The notes under the pieces: model-generated
What the model was told of the DNA's origin: nothing
Database searches by the model: none
The model's input: the letters and a program-made list of their open reading frames with translations, nothing else
Translations under genes and position numbers: made by a program
Source: Pseudooceanicola nitratireducens
GTDB lineage: Bacteria > Pseudomonadota > Alphaproteobacteria > Rhodobacterales > Rhodobacteraceae
Length of the DNA: 64,000 bases
Direction of reading: 5' to 3'
Assembly (NCBI RefSeq): GCF_900109195.1
Contig: NZ_FNZG01000001.1
Location: 372,001-436,000 of the forward strand
In this document: in pieces, positions 8,337 to 16,922 of the stretch
How positions within the stretch are numbered: position 1 is the first letter of the stretch
Layout of the letters: every line of letters starts with the position of its first letter

Positions 8337-9182
8337 CTATTCCAGCCGGGCCAGGGGATGGTGACGGATCTCATCTGCCAGTCCGCCCAGAAGCCGTCGC
8401 ACAGTTCGACCTTCGGCGGTCTCCATTGGCAGATCGGCCTGCACCTGTTCGAGCGTACCCAAAAAAACGGACCAACTGAAGGCAACGACTCGCAGATCGT
8501 CCAGAAGATCCGGAAGCAGGTCCATGACGGGATCAAGCCGCTTGAGGACGCTGCTCTTTGCACCGCCGAGAATGGTGGGGAGCTGATCCGCCCCGATCTT
8601 GTCCAGCGGGAAAGGAAAGGCACCGGCGGTCAGGTCGTCTGGGCGTGGCGCGATATAAGCCAGTACAAGAGGTTTGCGATGCGCCGTTGAACGCCGCTCC
8701 AGCGCAAAGGCGAGCATGTATTTCGCCAGTTGGTCAAGCGAGGTGAGGGCGTCGAACTTCAGCTCGACGGCGATCGACCAGTCGGTGCCGGTAAAGAAGC
8801 CGTCGGGCTGACAGATATTATAAAGCTTGTCGACGCCCAGTGTCTGGCCAAGTTCGCGTCCGTGGCTTTTCAGGCTGTCGCTTCGGTCTTCGTCAAGCAG
8901 TCGACAGAAGATCCGGTTGGTCAGCGCCCCGTCTAGGATACCAAAGGTCAGATCGAACAGGTGATTGAAGGTCTCTTCCTGGCGCCGAACGGTGGTGGCA
9001 AAGGATCGCGCCGTCGTCGCACGACGGTAAAGCGGGCCGTTGGCATTTGTCATCGCCACCGGGACCGATACGCGATCCCCTTCAATCTGCCAGTGACTGC
9101 GCGAGATCGATTTCAAACCAAGATACTTTGGCGTCCAATATAGTTGTTCCAGCGCGTCCCAATACTTGGTTGTCCAATTCAT
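8337..9182 (-). CDS. Orphan protein with a PD-(D/E)XK nuclease-like motif
   Basis: A 281-residue soluble protein that I cannot place in a named family. The central part has the pattern of the PD-(D/E)XK nuclease fold: a helix with E70 (RRQEETFNHLF), then QPDGFF (PD at 126-127), then a strand ending AVELK (E140, K142), then a helix with QLAKY (151-155). This would be the E...PD...ExK...Q active site. Its codons are more A/T-rich than those of the neighbours (TAT, TTG, CTA, ACA early in the gene), which suggests recent acquisition. It sits alone between ymdB and an SLC13 transporter with no methylase or helicase nearby. Function unknown; nuclease activity is inference. Confidence 0.6.
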   Translation of the reverse strand: MNWTTKYWDALEQLYWTPKYLGLKSISRSHWQIEGDRVSVPVAMTNANGPLYRRATTARSFATTVRRQEETFNHLFDLTFGILDGALTNRIFCRLLDEDRSDSLKSHGRELGQTLGVDKLYNICQPDGFFTGTDWSIAVELKFDALTSLDQLAKYMLAFALERRSTAHRKPLVLAYIAPRPDDLTAGAFPFPLDKIGADQLPTILGGAKSSVLKRLDPVMDLLPDLLDDLRVVAFSWSVFLGTLEQVQADLPMETAEGRTVRRLLGGLADEIRHHPLARLE

Positions 9183-9235
9183 TCGCGCCTCGCAATCTGT
9201 CTTGGTAAACTCAAAATGTCCCCATCACACCATCA

Positions 9236-11008
9236 CTACAAAGGCCAGAACACAAGGATCGCCGGGATCGACACCGCGACCACCAGGATCTCCAGCGGCA
9301 GGCCCATGCGCCAGTAGTCGCCAAAGCGATAGCCGCCGGGGCCCAGGATCAGCGTGTTGTTCTTGTGACCGATCGGCGTCAGGAAGGCCGAGGACGCCGC
9401 GACCGCAACCGCCATCAGGAAGGGGTCGGGCGACACGTCCAGCCCGCGCGCCATCTGGATGCCGATCGGGGCCGCGACAATCGCCGTGGCGGTGTTGTTC
9501 AGCACGTCCGACAGGGTCATCGTCACCACCATCAGCGCCGTCAGGATCGCCCAGGCGGGCCAGCCGTCGGTCAGCCAGATCAGCGATTCCGCGATCAGGG
9601 TCGTCCCGCCCGAGGTCTCGAGCGCCTGGCCAAGCGGGATCATCGACCCCAGAAGCACCACGACCGGCCATTCGACGTGATCGTACAGCTCTTGCAATGG
9701 CACCACGCGCATCAGCACATAGGCGATGACCACAAGGCCCAGGGCGATCGCCAGGTCCATCACGCCCAGGCTGGCCAGAAGCACCGCGCCCGCGAACATC
9801 CCGATGGCGGCCCAGGTCTTGGTGTCCTGGGTCACCGCCAGCCCGCGGTCGGCCAGCGTCAGACAGCCCAGCCATTCGGCCACGTCGCTGCCGGTGTCTT
9901 TCTGCACCAGCAGCAGCAGGATGTCGCCCGGCTGCACCACGGTCTTGCGCACCTGGCTGGTGATCCGCCGTCCCTGGCGCGAGATCCCCATCAGCACGGC
10001 GCGCTGCCGCCAGGACAGGCCGATCCCCTGCGCGGTCTTGCCGTTCAGGCGGCTTTCGGGCTTCACCACCATCTCGATCACGTCGAGCCCTTCGCTGTCG
10101 GCGGTCAGAAGCTCCTCCCTCCGGTCGTCCGAAAACGCCAGGCTGAGGGTCGAGCGGAATTCGTCCAGCGCCTCGGGCGAGGCTTCCAGCACCAGCGCGT
10201 CGCCGGCCTGGATCACGTTGTTGCGGGCGTTGCCATACAGGCGCTTGCCGTTGCGGATCAGGCCGATGATGGCCACATCGGCCTTTTCGGCGGTCTCGTG
10301 CAGCTCTCCGACGCGGCGGCCGATCTGCTTGGAGCCCTCGGGCACCGTCAGTTCCGCCACATAGGGGGCCAGGTCCGATCCGCGCACCACCGCATCCTCG
10401 CGCGCGGGGATCAGCCGCCAGCCGACCAGCGCGACAAAGGCCAGGCCCGCCAGCGCCGCGACCCCGCCCACGGGGGCAAAGTCGAACATCGAGAAGCTTT
10501 CGCCCAGGCTGTCCTGGCGGATCGTCGCGATGATGATGTTGGGCGGCGTGCCGATCAGGGTGACCATGCCGCCAAGGATCGTCGCAAAGGACAGCGGCAT
10601 CAGCGACAGCCCCGGCGCGCGACCCGCCTTGCGCGCGGTCTGGATGTCCACCGGCATCAGCAGGGCCAGAGCGGCCACGTTGTTCATGAAGGCCGACAGC
10701 ACGCCGCCGATCCCGCCCATGATCGCGATGTGGCTGCCAAGCGACCGGGTGCTGTCCACCAGTGTCCGGGTGATCAGATAGACCGCCCCCGACCGCACCA
10801 GCCCGGCCGAGACGATCAGCACCAGCGCCACGATCAGTGTCGCCTCGTGGCCGAAGCCTTCAAAGGCGTGCTCCACATCGACGGCACCCAGCACGACCGC
10901 GGTCATCAGCGCGCCGAAGGCCACGATGTCATAGCGCCAGCGCCCCCAAAGCAGCAGGGCGAAGACGGCACCGAAGATGGTGAAAAGGATGATCTGTTCG
11001 CTGTTCAT
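9236..11008 (-). CDS. SLC13-family anion permease with two TrkA_C domains (second copy)
   Basis: A 590-residue paralogue in architecture of the transporter at 5331-7109. It has an N-terminal membrane half (SAFMNNVAALALLMP; FATILGGMVTLIGTPPN), two TrkA_C-like segments in the middle (SKQIGRRVGELHE; SRLNGKTAQGIGLSWR), then a second membrane half with the repeated SDVLNNTATAIVAAPIG and SSAFLTPIGHKNNT motifs. Both membrane halves carry the (N)NN-T and TPIG signatures of the SLC13/ArsB superfamily that bind sodium and the anion. ATG start at 11008. Likely carries sulfate, phosphate or a di/tricarboxylate; not resolvable here. Confidence 0.85.
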   Translation of the reverse strand: MNSEQIILFTIFGAVFALLLWGRWRYDIVAFGALMTAVVLGAVDVEHAFEGFGHEATLIVALVLIVSAGLVRSGAVYLITRTLVDSTRSLGSHIAIMGGIGGVLSAFMNNVAALALLMPVDIQTARKAGRAPGLSLMPLSFATILGGMVTLIGTPPNIIIATIRQDSLGESFSMFDFAPVGGVAALAGLAFVALVGWRLIPAREDAVVRGSDLAPYVAELTVPEGSKQIGRRVGELHETAEKADVAIIGLIRNGKRLYGNARNNVIQAGDALVLEASPEALDEFRSTLSLAFSDDRREELLTADSEGLDVIEMVVKPESRLNGKTAQGIGLSWRQRAVLMGISRQGRRITSQVRKTVVQPGDILLLLVQKDTGSDVAEWLGCLTLADRGLAVTQDTKTWAAIGMFAGAVLLASLGVMDLAIALGLVVIAYVLMRVVPLQELYDHVEWPVVVLLGSMIPLGQALETSGGTTLIAESLIWLTDGWPAWAILTALMVVTMTLSDVLNNTATAIVAAPIGIQMARGLDVSPDPFLMAVAVAASSAFLTPIGHKNNTLILGPGGYRFGDYWRMGLPLEILVVAVSIPAILVFWPL

Positions 11009-11268
11009 GCCCGAATTTCTTTCATGCGCAGTATGATGCCGTGAGACTAAGTAACCTAACGTGTCCCCGCGCCGCGCCTAGGGCAAATGCGCCCGGCGGC
11101 GGAATGGGGCCGCAGGTTTCTTTTCTGGGGGCCTGTTCGCTTGGCTCGGCGGGGACCGGCCCGATCTTGCCGGAAAGCTCCGGTAAGGCCCTACGCCCGG
11201 GGCACAGGTTCGGTTCCGGCCACACCCGGTTTTCTGCGCCGCGACGGGGCTGCCAAAAGCGCCCCGCG

Positions 11269-11886
11269 TCAGCCCTCCAGGATCAGGACCCGCACTGCCT
11301 CGATCACGTTGTCGACGGCCACGGCGGCCAGCACCATGCCCATGACGCGGCTGACGATGGCCGCCCCGCTGGCGCGGATGACCCGCAGGATCGGCCCGGC
11401 CAGCAGCATCAGCACCAGCGCACAGCCCAGAACCGCCAGCATCACCGCCGCCGTCACCGCCTGTTCCGGCACCGAAAAGCGGTTGTTGTCGGTCAGCAGC
11501 ACGATGGCCAGCATCGCGCCCGGTGACGCGATGGACGGCACGGCAAGCGGAAAGATCGCCGGCATGCCGTCGCCCCGTTCCGGCCCGCCGGATGTCGCGC
11601 CCGATCCGTTCATCGGCTGGCCGAAGATCATCGTGAAGGCAAAGGCGAACAGGATCAGTCCGCCCGCGATCTGGAACGCCGGCAGCGAAATGCCAAGCGC
11701 GTCGATCAGGAACTGGCCGAACACCAGGAAGAACCCCAGCACCAGCGCCGCCACCCCCGCCGCCTGGAAGGCCGTGCGCCGCAGCGCTTCGGGGGCCTGG
11801 CCGGCGGTGACGGCAACAAAGACCGGGATGGTCCCGATCGGATCGATCACGACCCAGAGAATGACGAATTGTTCAAAGATGGTCAT
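11269..11886 (-). CDS. MarC-family inner-membrane protein
   Basis: A 205-residue polytopic protein with six predicted helices. It begins MTIFEQFVILWVVIDPIG, the conserved first helix of MarC/YchE proteins, and has the later FPLAVPSIASPGAM motif. Despite the name (multiple antibiotic resistance), no transport substrate is established for the family. The start at 11886 is chosen because earlier in-frame starts add a non-conserved basic leader. It diverges from yebC across ~258 bp. Confidence 0.88.
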   Translation of the reverse strand: MTIFEQFVILWVVIDPIGTIPVFVAVTAGQAPEALRRTAFQAAGVAALVLGFFLVFGQFLIDALGISLPAFQIAGGLILFAFAFTMIFGQPMNGSGATSGGPERGDGMPAIFPLAVPSIASPGAMLAIVLLTDNNRFSVPEQAVTAAVMLAVLGCALVLMLLAGPILRVIRASGAAIVSRVMGMVLAAVAVDNVIEAVRVLILEG

Positions 11887-12144
11887 GACGGCGGGCCAGA
11901 TGATCGGATGCTCGGAGCTGAGGGAAAAGGGAAGGGGCGTTGACCTGTCCGATATAGGGGCTGCGCGCCTGCGTCCAATGGCAATGCGCCGCATTCGGCA
12001 CATTCCGCGCGTAAACCGGGGCAGAGATCTGCCGACCGTTGCCAATAGGGCGCGAAAGCCGCCCACAGCGCTACCCGCTTGCCCAGACCCCGGCCGGTGA
12101 CATATAGAACAGCCGATCATTTTCAGCCGAAAGACGAGGTCCAC

Positions 12145-12885
12145 ATGGCCGGCCATTCAAAATGGGCGAACATCCAGCACCGCAAGGGGCGTCAGGACGC
12201 CGCGCGGTCCAAGCTGTTTTCCAAACTGTCGAAGGAAATCACCGTCGCCGCGAAGATGGGCGACCCCGATCCCGACAAGAACCCCCGCCTGCGCCTGGCG
12301 GTGAAGGAAGCAAAGTCGCAGTCCGTCCCCAAGGATGTGATCGACCGCGCCATCAAGAAATCCCAGGCGGGCGACGGCGACGATTACGAAGAAATCCGCT
12401 ATGAGGGCTATGGCCCGAACGGCGTTGCGGTGATCGTCGAGGCGATGACCGACAACCGCAACCGCACCGCCTCGACCGTGCGGTCGACCTTCTCGAAGAA
12501 CGGCGGAAACCTGGGCGAGACCGGGTCCGTGGGCTTCATGTTCGACCGCAAGGGCGAAGTGACCTATCCCGCCTCGGTCGGGGATGCGGACACCGTCATG
12601 ATGGCCGCCATCGAAGCCGGGGCCGAGGATGTCGAAAGCAGCGAGGACGGGCACGTCATCTATTGCGCCGACACCGATCTGAACGACGTGGCCACCGCGC
12701 TTGAAGCCGAGCTGGGCGAATCCGAATCGACCAAGCTGATCTGGAAGCCGACCACCACCACCGAGATGGACCTGGACGGCATGCAGAAGCTGATGAAGCT
12801 GATCGACGCGCTGGAAGACGACGACGACGTGCAGCGGGTCACCGCGAACTTCGAAGCCTCGGACGAGGTGATGGAGCAGCTTTGA
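12145..12885 (+). CDS. yebC: YebC/PmpR-family translation and regulatory factor
   Basis: A 246-residue cytoplasmic protein beginning [18 protein letters not shown], the hallmark of YebC/TACO1. The middle has [19 protein letters not shown], and the acidic C-terminus [16 protein letters not shown]. The family was described as transcriptional regulators (PmpR) and more recently as ribosome-associated factors that help translate difficult motifs. In many bacteria it neighbours ruvC; here it does not. Start ATG 12145. A strong UUCG-loop terminator follows. Confidence 0.96.
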   Translation: MAGHSKWANIQHRKGRQDAARSKLFSKLSKEITVAAKMGDPDPDKNPRLRLAVKEAKSQSVPKDVIDRAIKKSQAGDGDDYEEIRYEGYGPNGVAVIVEAMTDNRNRTASTVRSTFSKNGGNLGETGSVGFMFDRKGEVTYPASVGDADTVMMAAIEAGAEDVESSEDGHVIYCADTDLNDVATALEAELGESESTKLIWKPTTTTEMDLDGMQKLMKLIDALEDDDDVQRVTANFEASDEVMEQL

Positions 12886-12944
12886 TCCATAGGGCACCGC
12901 GCTGTGCCCGGGTCTGACCTGCAAACATGAGCACGATTGAACAG

Positions 12945-12974
12945 GGGCCGGTCCTTCGGGATCGGCCCTTTTCC
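12945..12974 (+). terminator. Terminator after yebC
   Basis: A 10-bp stem (GGGCCGGTCC / GGATCGGCCC, one G-T pair) closes a TTCG tetraloop and is followed by TTTTCC. It may also serve the converging lysG-like gene. Confidence 0.9.
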
Positions 12975-12999
12975 TTTGCCCTTATGAGGGATGGCCCGG

Positions 13000-13899
13000 T
13001 CAGCCCGTGGGATCGGTGATCAGTGCCCTGCGGGCCGCCGCACAGATCGCCCGCGTCGCAGGGGCCAGCGCCGGGGCCATCCGCCGCGACACCTGCCAGT
13101 AAAGCGGCGTGTCCAGCGGCTGATCCGGGCGCAGGACCACCAGCCGCCCTACGTCCAGCACTGGCTGCACCAGCGACAGCGGATTCACCGCCCAGCCCAG
13201 CCCAAGCGCCGCGGCCTCGGTAAAGGCCTGGGTCGAGGGCAGGTAATGGGTCGCCGGCACCGGTCCGGGCCCAAAGCATTGCTCCAGCCAGTCCAGCTGA
13301 AGCCGGTCCTTGCGGTCATAGGTCATCATCGGGGCCGCCCGCAGGGCCGGGCCGGTGATGCCGTCGGGACAATGCCGCGCCAGGAATTCCGGGCTGGCCA
13401 CGGCAACATAGCGCAGATCGCCCAAGGGATGGCTGTCGCAGCCCGTGGGCGGCACCGCATGGGCCGAGACCGCGCCCGCGACCTCGCCCTTGCGCAGCCA
13501 GTCGCCGGAATGGTCCTGGTCGTCCACCACGAGGTCGTAGAACAGCCCCGGCAGGGCCTCTTGCGCCCGGGCCAGCGCCGGCAGGAACCACGAGGCCAGG
13601 CTGTCCGCGTTCACCGCGATCCGCACGGTGCGCTGCCCCTGACCGGCTTCGGCAAGATCCCCAAGCACCTGCGCCTCCATCAGCGCCACATCCTCGGCAT
13701 GGCGGGCCAGGCGGTCGCCCAGGGCGGTGCCCAGGCAAGGCGTGCCGCGCAGCACCAGCGGCTGGCCCACGCGGTCCTCCAGCGCGCGGATCCGTTGCGA
13801 GACCGCCGATTGCGTCACCCCAAGAACCTGCGCCGCGCCTTCAAAGGACCCGACACGCAAAAGCGTGGAAAGCGTCTGCAATTGACCGGCGTCGATCAT
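13000..13899 (-). CDS. LysR-type regulator of the LysG/ArgP group
   Basis: A 299-residue LysR-type regulator. The N-terminal winged helix includes GSFEGAAQVLGVTQSAVSQR (residues 17-36), and the C-terminal half is an effector-binding domain (VRIAVNADSLASWFLPAL), a wording typical of LysG/ArgP/IciA. It is divergently placed from a LysE-family exporter, the known arrangement in which LysG activates lysE when basic amino acids accumulate. The start ATG 13899 is preceded by a leader with no conservation. The shared control region is 13900-14122; it has the T-N11-A-type dyads expected for LysR sites, but no single site stands out. Confidence 0.9.
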   Translation of the reverse strand: MIDAGQLQTLSTLLRVGSFEGAAQVLGVTQSAVSQRIRALEDRVGQPLVLRGTPCLGTALGDRLARHAEDVALMEAQVLGDLAEAGQGQRTVRIAVNADSLASWFLPALARAQEALPGLFYDLVVDDQDHSGDWLRKGEVAGAVSAHAVPPTGCDSHPLGDLRYVAVASPEFLARHCPDGITGPALRAAPMMTYDRKDRLQLDWLEQCFGPGPVPATHYLPSTQAFTEAAALGLGWAVNPLSLVQPVLDVGRLVVLRPDQPLDTPLYWQVSRRMAPALAPATRAICAAARRALITDPTG

Positions 13900-14122
13900 A
13901 AGCAATCCTAATGCAGGGCAAGCATTTTGAATTTCCCTTATCACTTGCGGCCCCCTATCGCTAGGCCCGGATCGCTGCCCCGGTCCTTCCACCCGACCGA
14001 TCACCGCGGGCCAATGGCCAGACCGGCCCGCCCCAGGATCGGCCCCGCGGATTGAAACGGGACCACGACGCACCGACCCAAAAACACGACCCAAGACACG
14101 ACCCAAGACCCAAAGGACCCCG

Positions 14123-14731
14123 ATGATGACCAGTGACGCCGCCTCTGCCTTTCTTGCCGCCTACGGGCTTGGCCTGTCGCTGATCGTGGCGATCGGGGCG
14201 CAGAATGCCTTTGTGCTGCGCCAGGGCCTGCGGCGCGAACATGTGCTGCCCGTGGTGCTGACTTGCGCGATCTCGGACGCGGTGCTGATCGCGGCGGGGG
14301 TGGCGGGCTTTGCCGGGATCTCCTCGGGGGTGCCCTGGCTGGTGCCGGCGATGCGCTATGGCGGCGCGCTGTTCCTGTTCGTCTACGGGGGGCTGGCACT
14401 GCGCAACGCCTGGCGCGGCGGGCAGGCGCTGACCCGGGCCGAGGGGCCGACGCCCGGACTGGGCCGCACCATCACCATCTGTCTGCTGCTGACCTGGGGC
14501 AATCCGCATGTCTACCTGGACACGGTCGGGCTGATGGGGGCGATTTCCTCGGGCTATCACAGCAAGCTGGCCTTTGCCTTGGGCGGCGCGCTGGCCTCGG
14601 CCAGTTTCTTCACCGCGCTCGGCTTTGGCGCGCGCTTCCTGGCTCCGGTCTTTGCCCGGCCCACGGCCTGGCGCTGGCTGGATGCGGTGATCGGCGTGGT
14701 GATGTGGTCCATCGCGCTTTCGCTGCTGTGA
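14123..14731 (+). CDS. LysE/ArgO-family basic amino acid exporter
   Basis: A 202-residue inner-membrane protein with five or six helices. The family motif GAQNAFVLRQG lies at residues 25-35 and WGNPHVYLD in the middle. LysE/ArgO proteins export L-lysine and L-arginine (and toxic analogues such as canavanine). ATG 14123, with a second ATG as codon 2. The 5' region contains a short direct repeat of ACGACCCAAGAC at about 14088-14110. Divergent lysG-like gene upstream supports the call. Confidence 0.92.
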   Translation: MMTSDAASAFLAAYGLGLSLIVAIGAQNAFVLRQGLRREHVLPVVLTCAISDAVLIAAGVAGFAGISSGVPWLVPAMRYGGALFLFVYGGLALRNAWRGGQALTRAEGPTPGLGRTITICLLLTWGNPHVYLDTVGLMGAISSGYHSKLAFALGGALASASFFTALGFGARFLAPVFARPTAWRWLDAVIGVVMWSIALSLL

Positions 14732-14846
14732 CCGGGGGGCGAAGGGCGCGCGCCATATCAATGGCAATATCAATCAATGTCTGAATGAATGGGGAAATGA
14801 AACGTTTCCTCTTGCTGCGCGCATCGGGACATGCGATGCCAATTGC

Positions 14847-15755
14847 ATGACCACAGCATCTAATTCGCGCCCGGTCGAGGGCATCCTCTGGACATTCGGC
14901 GCAGGCATCCTGTTCGTCGGCGTCAATGTCTTCGTAAAGCTCCTTGGCCCCGTCATGCCCGCCGCCCAGATGGCCTTTATCCGCTATGGCCTGGGGCTGG
15001 CGCTGCTGATCCCGACCTTCCGCGTGATCGCCCGCATGCGGCTGACCCGCCGGCAATGGGGGCTGTTCGCGATCCGGGGCGCGCTGCATTCCGTCGGCGT
15101 GGCCATGTGGTTCTATGCCATGGCGACGATCCCCTTGGCCGATGTGACGGCGATGAACTATCTCTCTCCGATCTACATCACGATCGGTGCGGCCATCTTC
15201 ATGGGCGAAAAGCTGGCGATCCGCCGCATCCTAGCGGTCGTCGTGGGCCTGGTCGGCGCGGTGGTGATCCTGCGCCCGGGGTTTCGCGAAATCGGGCCGG
15301 GGCATCTGGCAATGCTGGTCGCGGCGCTGCTGTTCGCCTGCAGCTACCTTCTGGCCAAGCATCTGACGGATGAAACCGACCCGGTGGCGGTGATCACCAT
15401 GCTGTCGGTCTGGGTGACGATCGGCCTGCTGCCCATGGCGGCCCCGGTCTGGGTCACGCCCAGCTGGTTCGAACTGTCGCTGCTGTTCGCCACCGCCTGT
15501 TTTGCGACGCTCGGGCATTACTGGATGACGCTTGGCTTCCGCGCCGCGCCGATCACCGCGACCCAGCCCGTCACCTTCCTGCAACTGGTCTGGGCCGTGG
15601 CCCTGGGCGTGATCCTGTTCGACGAACCGATCGATCCCTTCGTGATCCTCGGCGGTCTGATGATCATCAGCGCGATCAGCTTCATCACCTGGCGCGAGGC
15701 CGTGGCCAAACGCCGCCAGATCACCCCGCCGGTGCCGCCGCAGAAGATGACCTGA
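14847..15755 (+). CDS. DMT-superfamily (EamA) transporter
   Basis: A 302-residue inner-membrane protein with ten predicted helices in two EamA repeats (about 12-145 and 160-290). The first repeat ends with the typical PLADVTAMNYLSPIYITIGA, the second with ITATQPVTFLQLVWAVALG. EamA carriers export metabolites such as amino acids or nucleosides; the substrate here is unknown. It stands alone on its strand, 115 bp after lysE. The C-terminal tail is short and basic (AKRRQITPPVPPQK). Confidence 0.88.
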   Translation: MTTASNSRPVEGILWTFGAGILFVGVNVFVKLLGPVMPAAQMAFIRYGLGLALLIPTFRVIARMRLTRRQWGLFAIRGALHSVGVAMWFYAMATIPLADVTAMNYLSPIYITIGAAIFMGEKLAIRRILAVVVGLVGAVVILRPGFREIGPGHLAMLVAALLFACSYLLAKHLTDETDPVAVITMLSVWVTIGLLPMAAPVWVTPSWFELSLLFATACFATLGHYWMTLGFRAAPITATQPVTFLQLVWAVALGVILFDEPIDPFVILGGLMIISAISFITWREAVAKRRQITPPVPPQKMT

Positions 15756-15899
15756 GCCTTGCGCCTTGTTGCGTCCGCCCTGCTGTCGGCGGGCACCCCG
15801 GGCACCTGCGAAATTTTGCACAGCCTCTCCGGCAGGGGCGCACGGCCGCCGCACGGGTCGGGACTGGTCTTGCCCCCGCCCGCGCGCTAGGTCTGGGAC

Positions 15900-16487
15900 A
15901 TGAGCGATGATACCCCCAAGGACCTGTCCCAGGACTTCCCCCTAGATGGCCGCAAGGGCCTGCCCGAACATCTGCGCGTTCTGGCCGACCTCTATCCGCG
16001 GACCGAATGGCGGGGGCATCCGAACTTCAACGATCTGACGTCTTTCTGGCTTGAACGTCATGGCATGTTCCGTCAGCTCAACGACCTGCTGGTGGAAAGC
16101 AGTGAAAAGCGCTTGGACGGGGCCAACCCGCGTTATGGGCGTGAGCTGCAGCACTACACCTCGATGTATCTCAACCAGCTGCACGGCCACCACCAGATCG
16201 AGGATCACCACTACTTCCCGCAGTTCATCCCCCTGGACCGCCGGCTGGAGCAGGGGTTCGAGATCCTCGACCGCGATCACCACGCGCTCGACGGTCATAT
16301 CCATGCGCTCGCCGCCTCGACCAACGCCGTGCTGCAGAAGATCGCCGCCGGCGACAACGATGAGAAAGAGGCCCGCGCCCTTCTTGACGCGCAAAAGGCC
16401 TTCCGTGCCTTCCTGCACCGCCACCTGGAAGACGAGGAAGACTTGGTGGTCCCCGTGATCCTGGAATACGGCGCGGCCCTGTCGTGA
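15900..16487 (+). CDS. Hemerythrin HHE-domain protein
   Basis: A 195-residue soluble four-helix protein with the iron-ligand pattern of HHE hemerythrins: H54 (LERHGMF), HGHHQIED (H97...E101), DRDHHALD (H127/H128) and LHRHLEDEED (H173/H175 with E177). These bind a di-iron centre and are used for oxygen, NO or redox sensing, or iron repair. The single domain has no fused partner. It is not in an operon. The start ATG 15900 follows a GC-rich leader. Role in this organism not known. Confidence 0.85.
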   Translation: MSDDTPKDLSQDFPLDGRKGLPEHLRVLADLYPRTEWRGHPNFNDLTSFWLERHGMFRQLNDLLVESSEKRLDGANPRYGRELQHYTSMYLNQLHGHHQIEDHHYFPQFIPLDRRLEQGFEILDRDHHALDGHIHALAASTNAVLQKIAAGDNDEKEARALLDAQKAFRAFLHRHLEDEEDLVVPVILEYGAALS

Positions 16488-16520
16488 TGGTTCATGTCCG
16501 GGTGTAGGCCCGGGCCTTCC

Positions 16521-16584
16521 GACCTGTGCTTTGCCCTGATTGGCCCTGTTCAGACCCGTGCTCTGCCCTGGTCGGCCCTTTTCG
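16521..16584 (+). repeat. 32-bp tandem repeat, two copies
   Basis: Two adjacent 32-bp units beginning GACCTGTGCT and GACCCGTGCT match at 26 of 32 positions by eye. A decayed third unit may begin at 16585 (GACCCGTCCT). Confidence 0.7.
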
Positions 16585-16860
16585 GACCCGTCCTGCGTCG
16601 CACGCCCCTTGATCCGGCCTTTCCCACTCGGGCCCGGGCGGGACCAAATTGGGCCTGACCGTTTGCCAGAGCGCTTAAGTTCCGATCAAAAGTGCCTCGA
16701 GAAGCCGCGTCTTCAAACGCCCGCTTCCCCCGCAATGCTCGGCAACCAAATGATCGCTTCTCAGAACCCGGGTATCTCCAGGGCCTAAAGACTCAATCCC
16801 CGAAGACACCCGCTTCTCACCCCGGACCCCCAGGCCACCTCAGGCACCACCCGGCACCCT

Positions 16861-16920
16861 CCCGACCCCTCAGCCCGCCCCAAAACCCGACCCCTCAGCC
16901 CGCCCCAAAACCCGACCCCC
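16861..16920 (+). repeat. 25-bp tandem repeat, about 2.4 copies
   Basis: Two identical units beginning CCCGACCCCTCAGCCCGCCC and ending CAAAA (16861-16885 and 16886-16910), followed by a partial third unit. It lies directly after the stop of the DMSP-lyase gene. Confidence 0.9.
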
Positions 16921-16922
16921 AG

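Larger units (their letters stand above)
16488..16922. other. Intergenic region with two tandem repeats, no gene recognised
   Basis: 435 bp between the hemerythrin gene and the 3' end of the DMSP-lyase gene. It holds a 32-bp repeat (16521-16584) and a 25-bp repeat (16861-16920), both listed separately. The short open frames here are C-rich and show no family resemblance. Confidence 0.6.

Noticed and set aside
14000-14122. Possible lysine riboswitch before lysE
   Set aside because: No conserved core was seen; the region is better explained as a LysR-type control region with short direct repeats.
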